From Chrysomallon squamiferum (Eukaryota > Mollusca > Gastropoda > Neomphalida > Peltospiridae), in the NCBI GenBank assembly GCA_012295275.1, contig CM022672.1, positions 3,457,443-3,521,442 of the forward strand: DNA of 64,000 bases, read 5' to 3'. Position numbers and translations under genes: made by a program. Positions 1-13,763 of the stretch are shown here, in pieces. Below the pieces are notes generated by a model. The model was not told where the DNA came from, made no database searches, and saw nothing but the letters and a program-made list of their open reading frames with translations. Numbering within the stretch: the stretch's first letter is position 1; every line of letters begins with the position of its first letter.

Positions 1-762
1 GTTATTATTCTTCTAATGACCTGAGTTATTCTGAAGGCAGTCAGTCCTGGGCTACATTACTCCTACAATGTCAGTGTAACCATTATTAAAGTGTCATCTA
101 AAAGATGACTAATCATTTAAACTGTGGGTGGTCATTCTAACATTTTACATTTTTCATACTCTTTTTTTTTTTCTTTTTTTTTTCATTTACAAATGACATT
201 TAAAATTAAAAACATTTTCAAAAAAATAATTGAAATAATAAAAAATTAATAAAAGAAAAAAGATTGAAAATAAATTAATATTTATCTTTCTAAATTTTTA
301 AAACCTGCAATAATATATAAAATTAAAAAAAAAAAAAAAATAATAATAATAATAATGACTTGGCTTCATTCCAGAGGTTTATGTCATTCCTTGCAATCTC
401 TCTCTGCAGGCAAACTTCTGGTAATAAAATACTACAGAGTGTTAATGTAGTTTATATGTCGCTAGATAACATCTTGAGAAATAAATAATACAATATTATG
501 TATATCTTGTTAGTTTGATTGTTTGTTTAATTTATATATATATATATATATAAAAAACATGATTATAATATTATGTACATTAGTTTAATAAAACTTTTAA
601 ATTTTAAATCTAATCCAGTTTCACGAGTAAATGTATTTATTGTTTTTAATAAATAATTACACGAAAGGAGAAAAAATATAATTAATTTTTTTTTCTTAAT
701 TTTTCTTTATTTTTTTATTATTATTTTTTTTAAATAGTAAAACTAATCTACTTGATAATACA

Positions 763-797
<35 letters not shown>

Positions 798-808
798 TTT
801 TTTTTTAC
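1..808. other. 3' intron of the FAM53-family gene, no exon recognised
   Basis: This stretch lies downstream (minus sense) of the splice donor that ends the last visible FAM53 exon, so it is probably the start of that gene's next intron. It holds a poly-A/TAA tract at about 325-356, a short TA repeat at about 533-552, and A30 (764-793) followed directly by T13 (794-806). A possible minus-strand acceptor exists near 405, but the reading frame behind it runs into a TTA repeat and does not resemble the FAM53 C-terminus, so I do not call an exon. Confidence 0.6.
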
Positions 809-3800
809 CTCTGTCATCTTATGGAAGTTAAGAGTTGGTCTATCCGAATCTCTTCTTCTCTTCTTGCCAAATCTTCTGTCATGAAGAACACAGGGCTGAG
901 ACCGACACCGGGGAATCTTGTGACGATATGGAGACAGGGAAGTGGGACTCGAGACACCAGTCGCAAACGACACCGAGCCAAGTCGCGAACTTGTAGATAT
1001 TTGGTCCTCGTATGAAAGACTGCGGCTCTGGAGTATTTCAAATCTGCTTCTGTTTGGACTCTGTTCAAGCCAGGATCCATATGAAACATCACTGAGAGCT
1101 GATGATGGCCTTGGAATGGGTGATCCTGGAGGCGTTTGAAGGTCAGAGGTCGTGAAGTGACCACTGTCAATACTCGGTGAGGGAGCCACTGGAACAGTGT
1201 GAGTGAAATCTGGCGCCTTTTGACCGTCGCTGTGAAAGTTGACGAGGTTTCTGTTTGGTTGTTGAGTATTGTTGTTTGTAAGAGGAATCACTGCTATTGG
1301 TCTCCACAGCTTTGATCCCTGGGTGTGGAGGAGAGAGCCTGCGGAAGGATCAGCAGGCACAGACAGTGATCTGCAGTATTTCTTTGTGGGAGGGGCAGTA
1401 GGTGTGCCAGGGCTGTTATCACAGATGGAGGGTTTATGAGCTTGCTTCTTGTGTCGGTCATCAGCTTTCGAGTGCTTGGTCACAGGCTCTGATTTCAGAG
1501 ACAGTGTCCAGACATTCCTTCCTGTAAAATGTGTAGATAAAATATTTAAGTGAAATAACTAAATTCCTCATATCACTCATACACATGCAATTATGTATTT
1601 GAAATAATAAAAAAAAGTAATCAAAATAAAACACTTAATGTAAATGTATATTTACTAAATAAAAGCTTACTTGTTATAAACAGATAAAAACTTAATTTAA
1701 AAAAAACATTATGAGCTTTGAAATATATTCTGTATAAAAACTATCTAAAAGAAAAAGATGATAGTACCTTTGACCGCAAGACTTGTCTGTGTGGAACAAG
1801 GAATGGAATCAATCGTTGAATTCTGAAAAAAATCAGGGAAAATTAATTGCAAGAAAAGAAAAACAAAAGCAGTATCATAAAAACTAACTTCTGTTTAAGA
1901 CAAAAACAAAACAAAAAAACCTTACTAAAATACTATCTGTATGAAGAAACTAAATGTGAAATTTAATTAGCTCTATCTTCCACACATCGATATACATCCA
2001 TTCACTCAACTAATAACAGACATAGATATGTATTTAGTTCATAATAAAATGGAAAATAAAAAAGAAGATATTGTTTTAAAATATGCCTTACCATATTCTA
2101 CTGTGGATATTGAAACAGAGAATTGCAAGTGATTTAAACAAAAGCAAAAAACAATAAACAAATTAAAAACAATAACCATTTATAGAAGCCTTTAGTCATT
2201 CTTAACAATGTGTCACAATTCTGAAATCATCATTTCCTTCCTACAATGAGCTCAAACAATACAATGAATAATTTGATCTGTTTTATTGATACCAACAATA
2301 AATTTAGCTAAACCATTTCTCAAAGCAATGAAGCCCATCCATCCACTTTAACAACAACTATTGATATTCTGAATATTATATTTTATTTAATAATACCACA
2401 ATTTCAAGGCTAAAGTTTATTAGGTATTCAAGAGATTAATGGGTTTTTTGTCAGTAATGACAGCATGATAGAGGGAGTCTGACAACAATGTCCATGGCAG
2501 CTAGGCATCTTTTAGATATGTTTCTTTCACAGTAAAGTGTATATTATCTTATCAGCGCACCATGAAGAATTGATCCTGTAATCCACAGCTCTTCAGGACA
2601 GTGTTCAAACCATGGAGCAACAGCCTATTCAAATAAACATTACCTAGACTCATAGACAAAGATTGTTATTCCTTTTTCCTATCACGATAGTGCATGTCGT
2701 ATCTTCTATCTGCAGATCCAGCCATCTACAGTTAAAAGTCTGAGAACAATAAAAGCAGGCTGTAAAAGCAGCAGCTAGGACTGGTGGTTGATCAATGAGA
2801 AGAGTGTAAGGTAGCAGTGTGGACTCTAATCAAGATAAAGAGATGGCTAAGTCCAGTGAAACAAGCAGCATTGATCTCAAATCAATTTGCAGCATCTCTT
2901 GAACAAGCTGAGAGTCTTTGTACAAATACATACTTTGTGTTTACCTCACCCACTAACACTGACATCTGATAAACAAATATTGACCAGCCACAGCCAAGGA
3001 ATCATTTCAGCCATCTCCAATAACAACTGAGTCAACTCACCAAGTTATCTGTCATTGTTGAATAAATATCTAGTAATTCTCTGATGATGGACAAGAGATA
3101 TAAATAATAAATTACTTGGCTATCCAGTTTAATATCAGTTTCATATATATCAGTAGTTTACTAAACTGAATGTAGATATGAAAGGGTGGGTGGGGAAACT
3201 TTCTAAGTCAACTTTAAGAAACTTTTATTTTTAATATTATTAATTTAGTTTTAAGTGACCATAGATACTTTTTATAATGGTCGACATCTCTACTTGATTA
3301 GATCAGTATGTTGGTACTATCATATCAGATACATTAGTAAGTAAAATATTGTATCACACAATTAATAATGTGGGAAACTGCAATATAAATGTTGAAAAAT
3401 CTATCTGCACAAAGATATTCATAATTACATTAAGAAAGCACATACATACACCCACATGCACACGTACGCCCACATGCACACATACACACACTGGCACCAA
3501 TAGAAAACAAACAAGAAATACACAGAGGCACAAAAACACAACAAATAATAAAATGATAAAACCTAACAATTACCACAAAAAAAATTCCAAAAATAAAATG
3601 GCTCAGTAAAAGCAAATACATCTCATTTTATAAACATTTGTTTCATCACTTCTGGCTATTAACGTGGTTTCAAAGACTGATAAATGGTGGGAACACAGAT
3701 TTAATCTTTTAAGGATTCCACAATGTTAACACAACGAGTACCTGGCAGTTGCCAATAAAACAAGGAATTACCACCTGCCAGTTTGATAAAGATACCATAC

Positions 3801-4000
3801 ATGTATCTGACATTTTCCATTAATTCTCGACTTAACAAACAAAATCTGTCTACTGATTATGTTTTTAACAATGGATAGCTTGATGAACTGAAATGAGACC
3901 AGCAGTTATAGTTCTCCGTTTTTTAACACTTTTATGTGCTCTGTTAAAAAAATATGTTTGTTGTTTTTGTTTCTGGTGGGAATTTTTTGGTGATTGTTAG

Positions 4001-4060
<60 letters not shown>

Positions 4061-7000
4061 CTTTTATTTTATTATTATTATTATCTAATTTATTTATTTA
4101 TCGATTTTCTTAACTGTTATCATAGACAGACATGAATCAAATTACATACTGTACATACTTCTGAAGTAGATATTTTAAAAAAAAGAAAAAAAATGTATTT
4201 GTTTGTTTCAAAATGCTGTTACAGTTATATTGTTATAGTAATACAGCAATCTTGTGAGAAAGCACATATTCCTTTCTCTTTTTTTTTATCTTTTTCCTTT
4301 TTCTTTTCATTTACCTTCATAATCATCCTCAGATATTAAATTCACTTTAACTTGAGGTAGAAACATAACTTCTGTATTTTTGTCATCAGATTTTGTTTTA
4401 TTGGTATTTTTTATTTTGTCATTTTTATTTGTTACACAAGGCATAAAATTGCTAAAATAAGATATTCTTAATATTTATAATGTTTACAAAGGGATGGACT
4501 GTATGTATTTGTATGCTTAGACATAAGTTTGTGGTATTTGAACATAATTGACTGAACCAAAATAGAAATATCAAACTAAGCCATAGAATGCTGCTTTGAC
4601 ATTCTGCATTTATAACCTTTATGATATAGCTGGAGAGAAAAGAAAAAAAAAAAAAAGAAATCCTAATTACTAAACATAATCTACCACAAAACAAAGACAA
4701 ATCTAAATACTAGGGAAAAATGTTAATGAAAGAAAAAAATATTTACACAAAATTTTTAAATTATTTTTTTTAATATTTCTGAAGTAAAAAAAAAAGAAAA
4801 GAAAATGCAAATCTCACAATTAATTCTTTAATTTAGCTAAAAGAATTTCTATTTCAAAAACGGCAACAGGCCTGAAACCATTCTAATAAAGTTTCTTCTC
4901 AGACGACTTGGGCCCCTCAGCTACATCAATACACTATAGCTAAGCCAATTATACATTGACTAAGCCATATTAAACTATTTTGCCCCAGCTGGTTAATATT
5001 CCAAGAGCAATTGAGGAATATGTCAGTCAAGTCTAAGCAGATTTTCAATAAATGATTAAATGTTTAGCAGTGCTACTGCAGATTGTTATCCACAAGCCAC
5101 AAGGCAAGAAATCTGTAACATTTGTAGGGTGTAAACAAGGTTATGAAAAAAAAATTAAAAGAAAATAAAAGAAAAAAGAAAAGAAAGAATTGTAAAGAAA
5201 AATAATATAAACAAAAAAAGAAAGAAAAGAAATTTTAAATTTAAAACTATTTTTGGAATATATTTTGAACCAAATGAACTATAACTGTCCTAATCAGTTC
5301 ATTATAGACTAATGTGCATTTGCTTGTATGAATTGATCTTTCAACAATATTTTAAGCAATAAATCTGTATGTTTTTGTACCTACCAATACCCTACTAAAG
5401 CCATATTATCTCAAGTAATAATGTACATCAAACAGTAAACATTTTACTTGTTTAAATTCATTGTGTATTACAATATTACCATGTACATTTCCATGATTAA
5501 CCAAAACATTTGCAACTGTTACACTTGTAATATCAACTATCAGCTAAAAAAATGTTTTAAATTATAATAAATAATAATAATTAAAAAAAAAATAATAACA
5601 AAATAAACATTAAATTTAAAAAGAAGAAGAAAAGAAAAAGAAATAGTAATAAAAAAAAACACCCCAAAATCCTGCTAAAACTGTTGTCATTTCCGTATTA
5701 ATTAAGACACTGAACTGTCTCTGGGCCAGTAAGATTTATTTCAAACCTAAAAACAGAATCAGAGTTTGCATTTCTCAACACCAAACATGAAATAAAATAG
5801 AATTTTAACCAGTGTCACCCAGACCTTAGAGATAAACTGGCATCAACTTCTGAAATAATGTCACCTGGTCATCAAAGATTAATGAAAAGGGCATTTATGC
5901 CCCCCAGTATTAAAGATTAGGAAAAGAAACTGAAAATATTTGAACCTCTGATAACTAGTTATTTAAAACCTACACATCTTCCATCATCAAAGAATAGTTT
6001 AATACAGTACATTTTAATATTTCATTTGTAAATCCAGTACCAGCTTCAACATGTGGAACATTTTGAAAAGCACCAATAAATGAAATCAATAGACCAATAT
6101 TGACAATCTAGTTTACATGCAACCTTTTATTTCAAAATATAATTGATAAGTCAATTATAAAACCATTAACTATGTATAATAATAACTGTACAAATACATT
6201 TTAAGTTTGACCTTATCCTGGGTTCATCCTATAAGTAATGTGATATTTTTAAAAATATATCTCCTGTTGATACTTATTGTGCACAACAAATGAGAAAAGC
6301 TTTTAACAGGTAAATTCAAAATTACTTTTGATGCTATCTGTGGGAAATGGGTGCCCACTGAGCCACCTCACACAAACTGTACAGTTAGTTTTACCCATGG
6401 TCTGAATCTGACTGTTAACAAAAGACTAACTGCTCTTCACTGTTAAAAACCAACACACAAAGCTGGCTGGAATTTCCATGAAGAAAGCTGTCAAAACATG
6501 ATCGACAACAGCAAGAATGAATTTTCTGCCTGAGAAAAATAAAATTTCTCTATGCTATCATACTTCAATCCATTATGAACAACATTAGACAAATGGCCTT
6601 TGCATGTTCACTGTGCGGAAAGCAAATCATATAATAATATATACTGTTCTAAGATGGATTCTCTTTTTATTTTCACAGGAAAGAATGTCTTCCGGTTCTT
6701 TCATACTTCTTTCTCTTTCCTTTTTCAAAGAATAATAATAAAAATATATATATATATGATAATCTGCTTATGGTTCTTCATCCTCCATGTAATAGTATAT
6801 GACCAGGCAAACAATGCACATAACCTCAATATACTAATGGGAAAAAGCATGATAATTACATGCCACATACACCACTGTGTGCAATAAATACTGACAGGTA
6901 TAATATAATTTTATTAAGTGTTTATCTTTAGCATTTCTTCAGTATGCACACGTGCAGTGTTATAGCTATTCTTAACTGCGAGTTCTCATGCAGCATGGAA

Positions 7001-10000
7001 ACAAGTTTTTTTTTCTCTTCCAACAACTGTGTGTTACATAAATTGCAGCGTGTTGTGAAATAAGTTCTTTACTGTCAAGACACTCCTCAACCATCAACTT
7101 TTTTTGTGTTTTTTTTTAACCTATCTCATCTTGAAACAACAACAGTAATAAATAGCGATCTCTAAATAGTAATTAAAAAATAAGAAGAGGAAAAAAACTT
7201 GAAAGAAAGAAATGAAAAATACCCAAACATTCAGTTAGTTTCCAAAATATTTCTCCAGAAACTAAATGAATTTATTTTAAAGAGTAAAAAGCAGGGTCAG
7301 ATTTAAGCGATTACCTTTCAGATATATATAAATATATCTATAAATAATTATCTGTCAGGGCAAACAGAGTAAAATACAGATCTCTCTGTCTTAATTCACT
7401 TCATAATACACCATCATGGACAAGATCTTCAAATAACAGCAGTATTAAATCAAGGATCAAGCATCACTGAATCAGCTAGCTCTATGTATACTTTACACTA
7501 AGAATCATTTAGCTTTCTGAATGCAAAGATTAATTTGGTATTAAACTAAAGAAATACGAGACAGCATCAGAAGCTTCTTCATCAGTCCAAGAGTATCAAT
7601 CATCCAAAGTCTGATGGCTGCAGATTTTGTTAATTTTATGTCCTCTTCTGATACCTGTGTTACATGTAGCCAGAAGGTAATGGGTATATGTGTGCTCTTT
7701 AATGGTCAGTTATTTATGGAAAAAAGTCTGGTGCAGAAACAATATCGGAATTTGATCCAATGTTCAAGACAGGGATAATTTAAGAGCATATTAATGTCAT
7801 TTCATGCTGAATTATTCCATATGCCATTATAATAATAATATTAACCAAAAAATATTATAAAGAAAATTAAAACAACCAGTTTTTTTAAATTTAAACCTTC
7901 AATAAAAAGAACATTTCTCAGGTCTTTTTATGAGCCATTTATTATCCAATCTTAAAGTTAGTGAAACATGATGCTTTTAACAATATGCTACACATTTTAT
8001 AAACATAAAACATTAAAAAAAATCAAATTAAATCAATAAAATTTAACCAGAACAGCCTGATTAAATGCATAAATGGAAATCAGGGCAAAACATTAAGATT
8101 TATTGTATTTTATTTAAGTGTTTTGCTCTCATAACCTGTGACAAATATCTACAAAAAAAAAGAATACTTATCTATTATATTACCCTTTGCAGCAGTTTGC
8201 CGTCTCTAATCATGATAATAATAAAAAATTAAAAATAATAATTACTCTTTTTTCTTCTTTTCTTCTTATTTAATCACTTACTTTTAATAGTAGTTTTATT
8301 TATTTATTTATTTATTTATTTTTAATTATTTTTTAATTATTTTACTGATTTGAATTATTTTTGGTTGACATGAATTTCTTTCTAACAGCGTATCAAATAA
8401 ATCAACTGACATGTTTTACAAGTTCACAAAATTGTTTCATCATCTGTTAATGTTACTAGTACATGTAATCTAAATACGTCCAAGGAAATTAATTCTGACT
8501 GTGGAGCTTGTTTTAATCTGTAACATTTAATATCCTAAAGTTAGTTCATTTCTGTGATTTCTCAGATCTAATTTTTTTTTTTTTTTTTTCTCTTGTAAGG
8601 TAATACTAATGAATGTAAGGATGTGGAAACTGCTGTTATGTTTCTGTTTCCAAGCAGATCTAATAATGAATGGCAGAACTGTGCATGGATTTAAGCATGA
8701 AAACAGACATACCATTTTCACCTCTTGCCAATTCTATCTTTTCTATTTACATTTTAACAAAACTAATATTACTTTCAGCTGTCTTTACCAGTCCTTGTAC
8801 TTCTGTACAGCTGATATAAGACGTTACTATGATGAAATGTGATCAAAATTTAAATAACTCATATCTGAATTTTCTAAGTTTTATTGTTTCTTTATACATC
8901 AGTTTAAAATTCATAAATCTCCTTCCTGTTGGTATTTTTATCTATTTAAAAAAATCAGAGAAAAAACCCCAAAAGGAAAACAAAAGGAAAAAAATACAAA
9001 ACATAAAGAAATCAACAAAAGTAAAAAGTTAGTCAGCAACTCTAAGAGTTTCAGTGAATTTCTGAGTAACACCTTCCTTATCACAACATGAGCAAACTGT
9101 TTTAAAGAAATATATTCACAATATATGACCTGACTCTAAAAACAAGCCACTGATCAAAACTAATATTATTACCTTAACATATACATTTCTAGCTGTGTCA
9201 ATACCAGACAAAGGGTATATTATCTGATTTGTGCAAGCTGTAATTTATTTAGCAGTTATAATTTCCTCTTTTTCTTTCTTCCTTTCTTTTTCTCTCTTTT
9301 TTCTTTTTTAAAATTAATTTTACAATGTATTGGATTCCATCACAAAAATATGGGGTTTTTTGTATTTTTTTATTCATTTCTAGTAGGATTACAACTAAAT
9401 AAATTTTCTGAAGTTAAAAGGGAGATAAAAGTTTTTAGCAGATAGGGCTGAAAATCAATGATTTTAACCTCTACAAAATATTTTACTGTTATTGGACCTA
9501 GTGACTTCCAGCTGGTTTTGTAATGGAGGGTCACATTAGTACTTTACTGCCTATGGGAAAATGTATATAAAAGATCCCTCATTGTTAATTGATACAAACA
9601 GCTCCTCTGAGGCAGGCAATCTGGATTTCACATCCTTTGTTACATTAATACTACACAGAATACTACATTACAAGTTACACTACAGTTTTAAAAACATGTA
9701 CATGGATTTTATTTCCAAGTTCGAAGGACGATATATAAACAGATAATACTATTTCATCTGTGTGAAACAATTTAATTGTTCAGAACTTGTATTACAATAC
9801 AATATCTATTCCTCTAAATAAGAAATATCACATAGCTAACTGTGTCAACAAGAGACTAAAACATGTACATTTACAAATGAAATTACCAAAAATGTGAATT
9901 TTATTCTGTTAAATCAAATGAGTCCTTAATAAATTTTGTTATCAATTTCAATGAATAAAGTATAAAGAAACTTAATAAAATCTGGTAAACAATAAAATAA

Positions 10001-12155
10001 AACATATGATTCTGAGAAGTACTGATAATGAGGACAGTATTTTCTAAAATATTTCAGTTTGTAGACTAACATGAAATTATTCTAATAACTATCAGGACCG
10101 CTGGATTAATTCTCTTCCTTCTGAATAATAGGCAATTTCCCATTCCAGAAGGTGCTCATGTTGGGTATACCAAAGATCATGATCATATGTCTTTGCCATA
10201 GCTCACATAATAATTATACTGTTGATTATTATTACAAATGACACATGGAGAAAAAGTTTCTTCTTATTTACCTGATGCTTTTTTATTTCGGATACAAAAG
10301 TATGAAGATGTATGGTTCATTAAAGTATGAAGAAATGATCATTTCATACTGTTTAAACATGCAGAATAAGATTAACTAATCCTTCCTAACTGCTTAGATT
10401 AACCAGTAAATTCATAAATCCAACTCAACTGTTTATAACAGTAATTCAGTTTAGATGTTTAAAAAAGTAGATCAGATTACATAATTATACAGTGATTTTA
10501 ATTCCTATTCACAGATAATACCTATAACCTTGAAAAATACTGTAGCTAGTTTTGATTTAAAATAACAGAATATGGTCAATGATCATGTTCTATGGCTCAA
10601 ATATCAATCATTTCAGTGTATTATATGTCAATATTAAACATTAATATTCTAAGCAGGCAGTTTTTATTTTGGTTTATGACTGACCTGCATATTTGTATTT
10701 ATCAAACACCTTTTGGCAACTGTTTTACAAAGACACATGTAACGGTCCACTAAACAACCAGAATAATTAACCCATATTCATCAATCAATGAATGAAAGAG
10801 TGAACAGCAGACAAAGAAATAAATATTTAAAAAAAACAAAACACACATATAAAACTACTGAAAAACAAACAAAAGAAAATCATAATAAAACAGATGCAAT
10901 TAAGAACAAAATAAAAGTCTTTTAAAAATTAAATATAATAAAATTAAATCACTGTTTTTGAAATAATATCAAATCTAAAATTTTATTGCAATTATTCAGA
11001 ACACAGTATCTTCAAAATTACCCCTTTTTTTTAAATTTCTTTTTTTTAAATTTTTTTTTTTTTTTTGAATAAATCTACAATTTCACAAAACTGCATTACT
11101 TTCATCTGTTACTAAGTGCTTGGAAGCAGTTCTGATTTAAAATGGAGAATTCCTGAAAAAATTATTTCTTACAATTACTCTAAATGCTGCAGGACATAAC
11201 AGTTTTTCATCTATTTAATAATATGTCATTTAGAAAAAGGTTTGCAAGTAAAAGTACAGGTCACAACCATTTTAGTTATTATTATTATTTTGTTTTGTTC
11301 TTTTTTTTTTTATTTTTTTTTTTTTTATCATGAACCTTCCTGAGAGAAAATTAATAGGGGGAGGAATAGTATTTATATTTTATATAGATTTTATTCTTTT
11401 TATAAATAATTTATCTTTACTGTCATTTATAAATGAGAATAGGAGTTCTATGGTTAGTTCACAGATCTGAAATCACTGGATCAGTTTTCCTCAGTGCAAT
11501 TATACTTTTTTTTTTCCTTTTCCAGTCAGTTGAAACTGCAAGTTTTTCAGATTCTGTGGTATATGCTTTCACGTCAATGCATGGTAAAGTGCTTATCACA
11601 GACCCTTGCTAACTAATACATCCCATGGCCCAGCACAAGTGGCTTCTTCTTTCATAACCATTAACGTGCAAACACCAAGTATTTGACTCCTAAACTCCAT
11701 TAATAAAAAGTATTTGTATTCAGGCATCATTAAATAAATATTCTTTATTATTCTCATCCTTCTGTTCATCATATGAAAATGTTGGCTCCAGAGTGAAAAA
11801 GTAGTTAGACTGTAGCATTAATTTGACATTAAAGTATAAATAAATAAATAAATAAAAACAAAGCTTTTTGTTGGTGTCATGAAATAAACAGAAATACAAG
11901 AAATGCATAAATTTCAAAATGAAATATAAATAAATAAATAAAACATACTGGCTGATGTTTTGAGTTTGCAATTCTTGGCATGGCATTCTATAAATGAAGA
12001 TATGCCAGAAATGCATACATATCAAAATGAAGTTTAAACAAAGAAAAACAAAACAAAACAAAAAAACTTACTGGCAAATGTGGTGAGTTGGCAGTGCTTG
12101 CTGTGGTGTCATCAAGTGTTTGGTTCTGAAGTTTCTTGGTTATCAGTGCCAGCAT
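809..12155 (-). CDS. FAM53: FAM53-family nuclear protein, C-terminus outside the window
   Basis: Three coding exons on the minus strand: 12155-12072 (28 codons), 1822-1768 and 1521-809. They join in phase (0, then 1/2) to give 284 residues before the protein leaves the window. Family hallmarks are visible. The N-terminus MLALITKKLQNQTLDD aligns with the FAM53A/C start. At about residues 89-106 is a block with CRSLSVPAD, followed by SKLWRPI (116-122). Near 253-284 lies the RSQPCVLHDRRFGKKRRRDS block with the basic putative nuclear-localisation cluster, then FHKMTE. The remainder is Ser/Pro-rich and disordered, with several SP sites. FAM53 proteins are small nuclear proteins; the vertebrate member FAM53B/simplet is linked to nuclear beta-catenin. 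The start follows the family pattern, but an in-frame ATG lies 42 codons upstream. The first coding intron is about 10.2 kb. The final acidic exon is expected left of base 1. Which vertebrate paralogue it matches best is undecided. Confidence 0.93.
4003..4060. repeat. (TTA)n microsatellite
   Basis: About 19 uninterrupted TTA/ATT units, followed after a short T-rich break by a few more (4071-4084). It lies inside the FAM53 intron. Confidence 0.97.
9480..9640 (+). mobile_element. Decayed SINE-like segment (molluscan type suspected)
   Basis: The segment includes GGGAAAATGTATATAAAAG followed by ATCCCTCATTGTTAATTGA. I recall similar wording from SINE copies scattered in mollusc genomes. Ahead of it is a body with ACTGCCTATG; behind it is GC-richer unique-looking sequence. 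No target-site duplication or clean tail is visible. The assignment rests on memory of the family and is tentative. Confidence 0.3.
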
Positions 12156-12381
12156 GGTGGTTGGGCACAGCAACAGGCTGGTAGAAAACCAGGAATGGAG
12201 CAGAACAAGGATCAGAGATCCATGTTGATGGTCTGCCTCTGCCTGTACCACTTGGTCATGCACAACAATCACTTTGTTCATTGAGACACTGACTGCCACC
12301 CCTTGTCTCTGTCAACTGATTGGCTGACATCAATCGAAAGACTGACCTTGTAGAAAGCAGTCATGTCTGTTCCAGTAGCCA
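12156..12381 (-). promoter_or_regulatory. FAM53 5' leader in the first coding exon, with a uORF
   Basis: The exon carrying the FAM53 start codon probably begins at 12381, behind a good acceptor (TTGTTGCAG). The leader contains a 28-codon uORF starting at 12364. Its TGA (12280-12278) overlaps an ATG at 12281-12279 that is in frame with the main protein. That second ATG would add 42 residues including a hydrophobic stretch. A CCAAT-type motif (GCCAATCAG) also lies inside the leader. The splice site and frames are seen directly; translational control is inference. Confidence 0.55.
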
Positions 12382-13745
12382 CTGCAACAACACATTTATG
12401 AAATAATTATTTTTTGTTATTTACTTTTAATTAACATTCTGAAAAAATGTTACAGTGAAACGACAAGAAAAAGACATTAAAAAGATTTTATGTTGTCTGA
12501 CTTTTTTAACATTTGTGTATTTCTTTTTTCGTTTGGCACCCATTAGCAGACATATTTTGTTTTTCTTTTTTTTAGTGCCTGGGTGTAAAAGATTTGGTTG
12601 TATATTAACAGACTTGTATTAATGCAGATACATATTAAATATAGATAAAAATGTCACTGTCAAAAGTAACTTTTAAAAGATATTGAAACATCCACTTTTA
12701 AGAGCTATTTTTTATTTAAATATTAATTATAAACATTTTCATAACAAACATAAGCAATAACTTTTCTAATCAGTCTGTTTTTTCATTTAGGAAAAGCCAA
12801 ATTTATAAATATATTTTGTCCTTTAAATTTATATTTTTAAACATTTTAAATAAATAATAATTGAATATTTTAATCACCAAAGACAAAGCAAATTATAAAC
12901 TGCAATCACATTTTAATTTCTTTAAAATGATAGAGCAAATAAAAACAAAAACACCTGATACAACATAAAAATACACACACATGTAAAAATGTCTAGATAA
13001 TGTTCAGAACAGACATATCATTTATTTATTATGTTATTTTTACCTCAGCTCTGTAATAATACAATTTTATAACCACATAATCACACAGCTGAAAACATGA
13101 ACATTTCTTTGTATATTCATGTAAAGGCCTGCAGTGTAACTAAAACTTTTTATTTTGCTTATATCAAATCCATAGAAACAATTTATAGCTTTTTATATAG
13201 AGCAAAACAAATCCATAATAAATCGAGTGTTTTTAAAAAGACCATGAATTAAAGGATTTGATAATGACTTGGTGGATATGATATTACAGAACTATTCCAA
13301 ACCAAATAACTGAACAAACTGTGTTCACAGTATGCCCACACAATCACTACCTGGATGTTTTCCAAGTTTTAGTTTAATGATGGCAGTAGCTGAACATGTA
13401 ATTGATAGATGCTAGTCAAAATGACAAGAAAAAAAAATAATAAAGAGAAAAATGTTTTCACAGGCCTCTGGTATGTTAACATTGGGTAATCACATATGAA
13501 AATATTCTGAGTAATGACAGAAGATAAATTACTGCAGCTACAACTGAGATTAATGTCAATGCCACACCAACATTTGCAAATGTATAAAGGTTACCCAACA
13601 TTGCGTGCATCATATCAATACAAAAAAACAAAAAAACAAAAACATAATGCAAACAGTTTAAAAACAAAAATTTAAATATTAGATTTTGAATATATCATTT
13701 TTTATTTTATTTTATTTTATTATGTTTTGTTTTGTTTTATTGCAT

Positions 13746-13763
13746 GTGTGTGTGTGTGTGTGT
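13746..13763. repeat. (TG)n microsatellite
   Basis: Nine uninterrupted TG units, flanked by T-rich sequence. Confidence 0.9.

Larger units (their letters stand above)
1823..12071 (-). other. FAM53 first coding intron, 10.2 kb
   Basis: Non-coding intron between the N-terminal coding exon and the second coding exon. It contains a long (TTA)n tract at 4003-4060, short TTTA and poly-A/T tracts (for example 8296-8321, 8572-8590, 11303-11327), many A-rich runs, and a SINE-like remnant at about 9480-9640. The short open frames inside are low-complexity or lack family resemblance. No second gene was recognised on either strand. Confidence 0.75.

Noticed and set aside
752-1170. Open frames of 87 and 118 codons overlapping the FAM53 exon
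   Set aside because: They are shadows in other frames of an exon whose family motifs are clear on the minus strand.
2091-2105. Possible nine-base micro-exon (acceptor TATCCACAG, donor GTAAGG) between FAM53 coding exons
   Set aside because: In the phase required it reads TAG, a stop, and the flanking exons already join in frame without it.
3349-3621. Overlapping small open frames on both strands
   Set aside because: They come from AC-rich simple sequence and have no protein-like composition.
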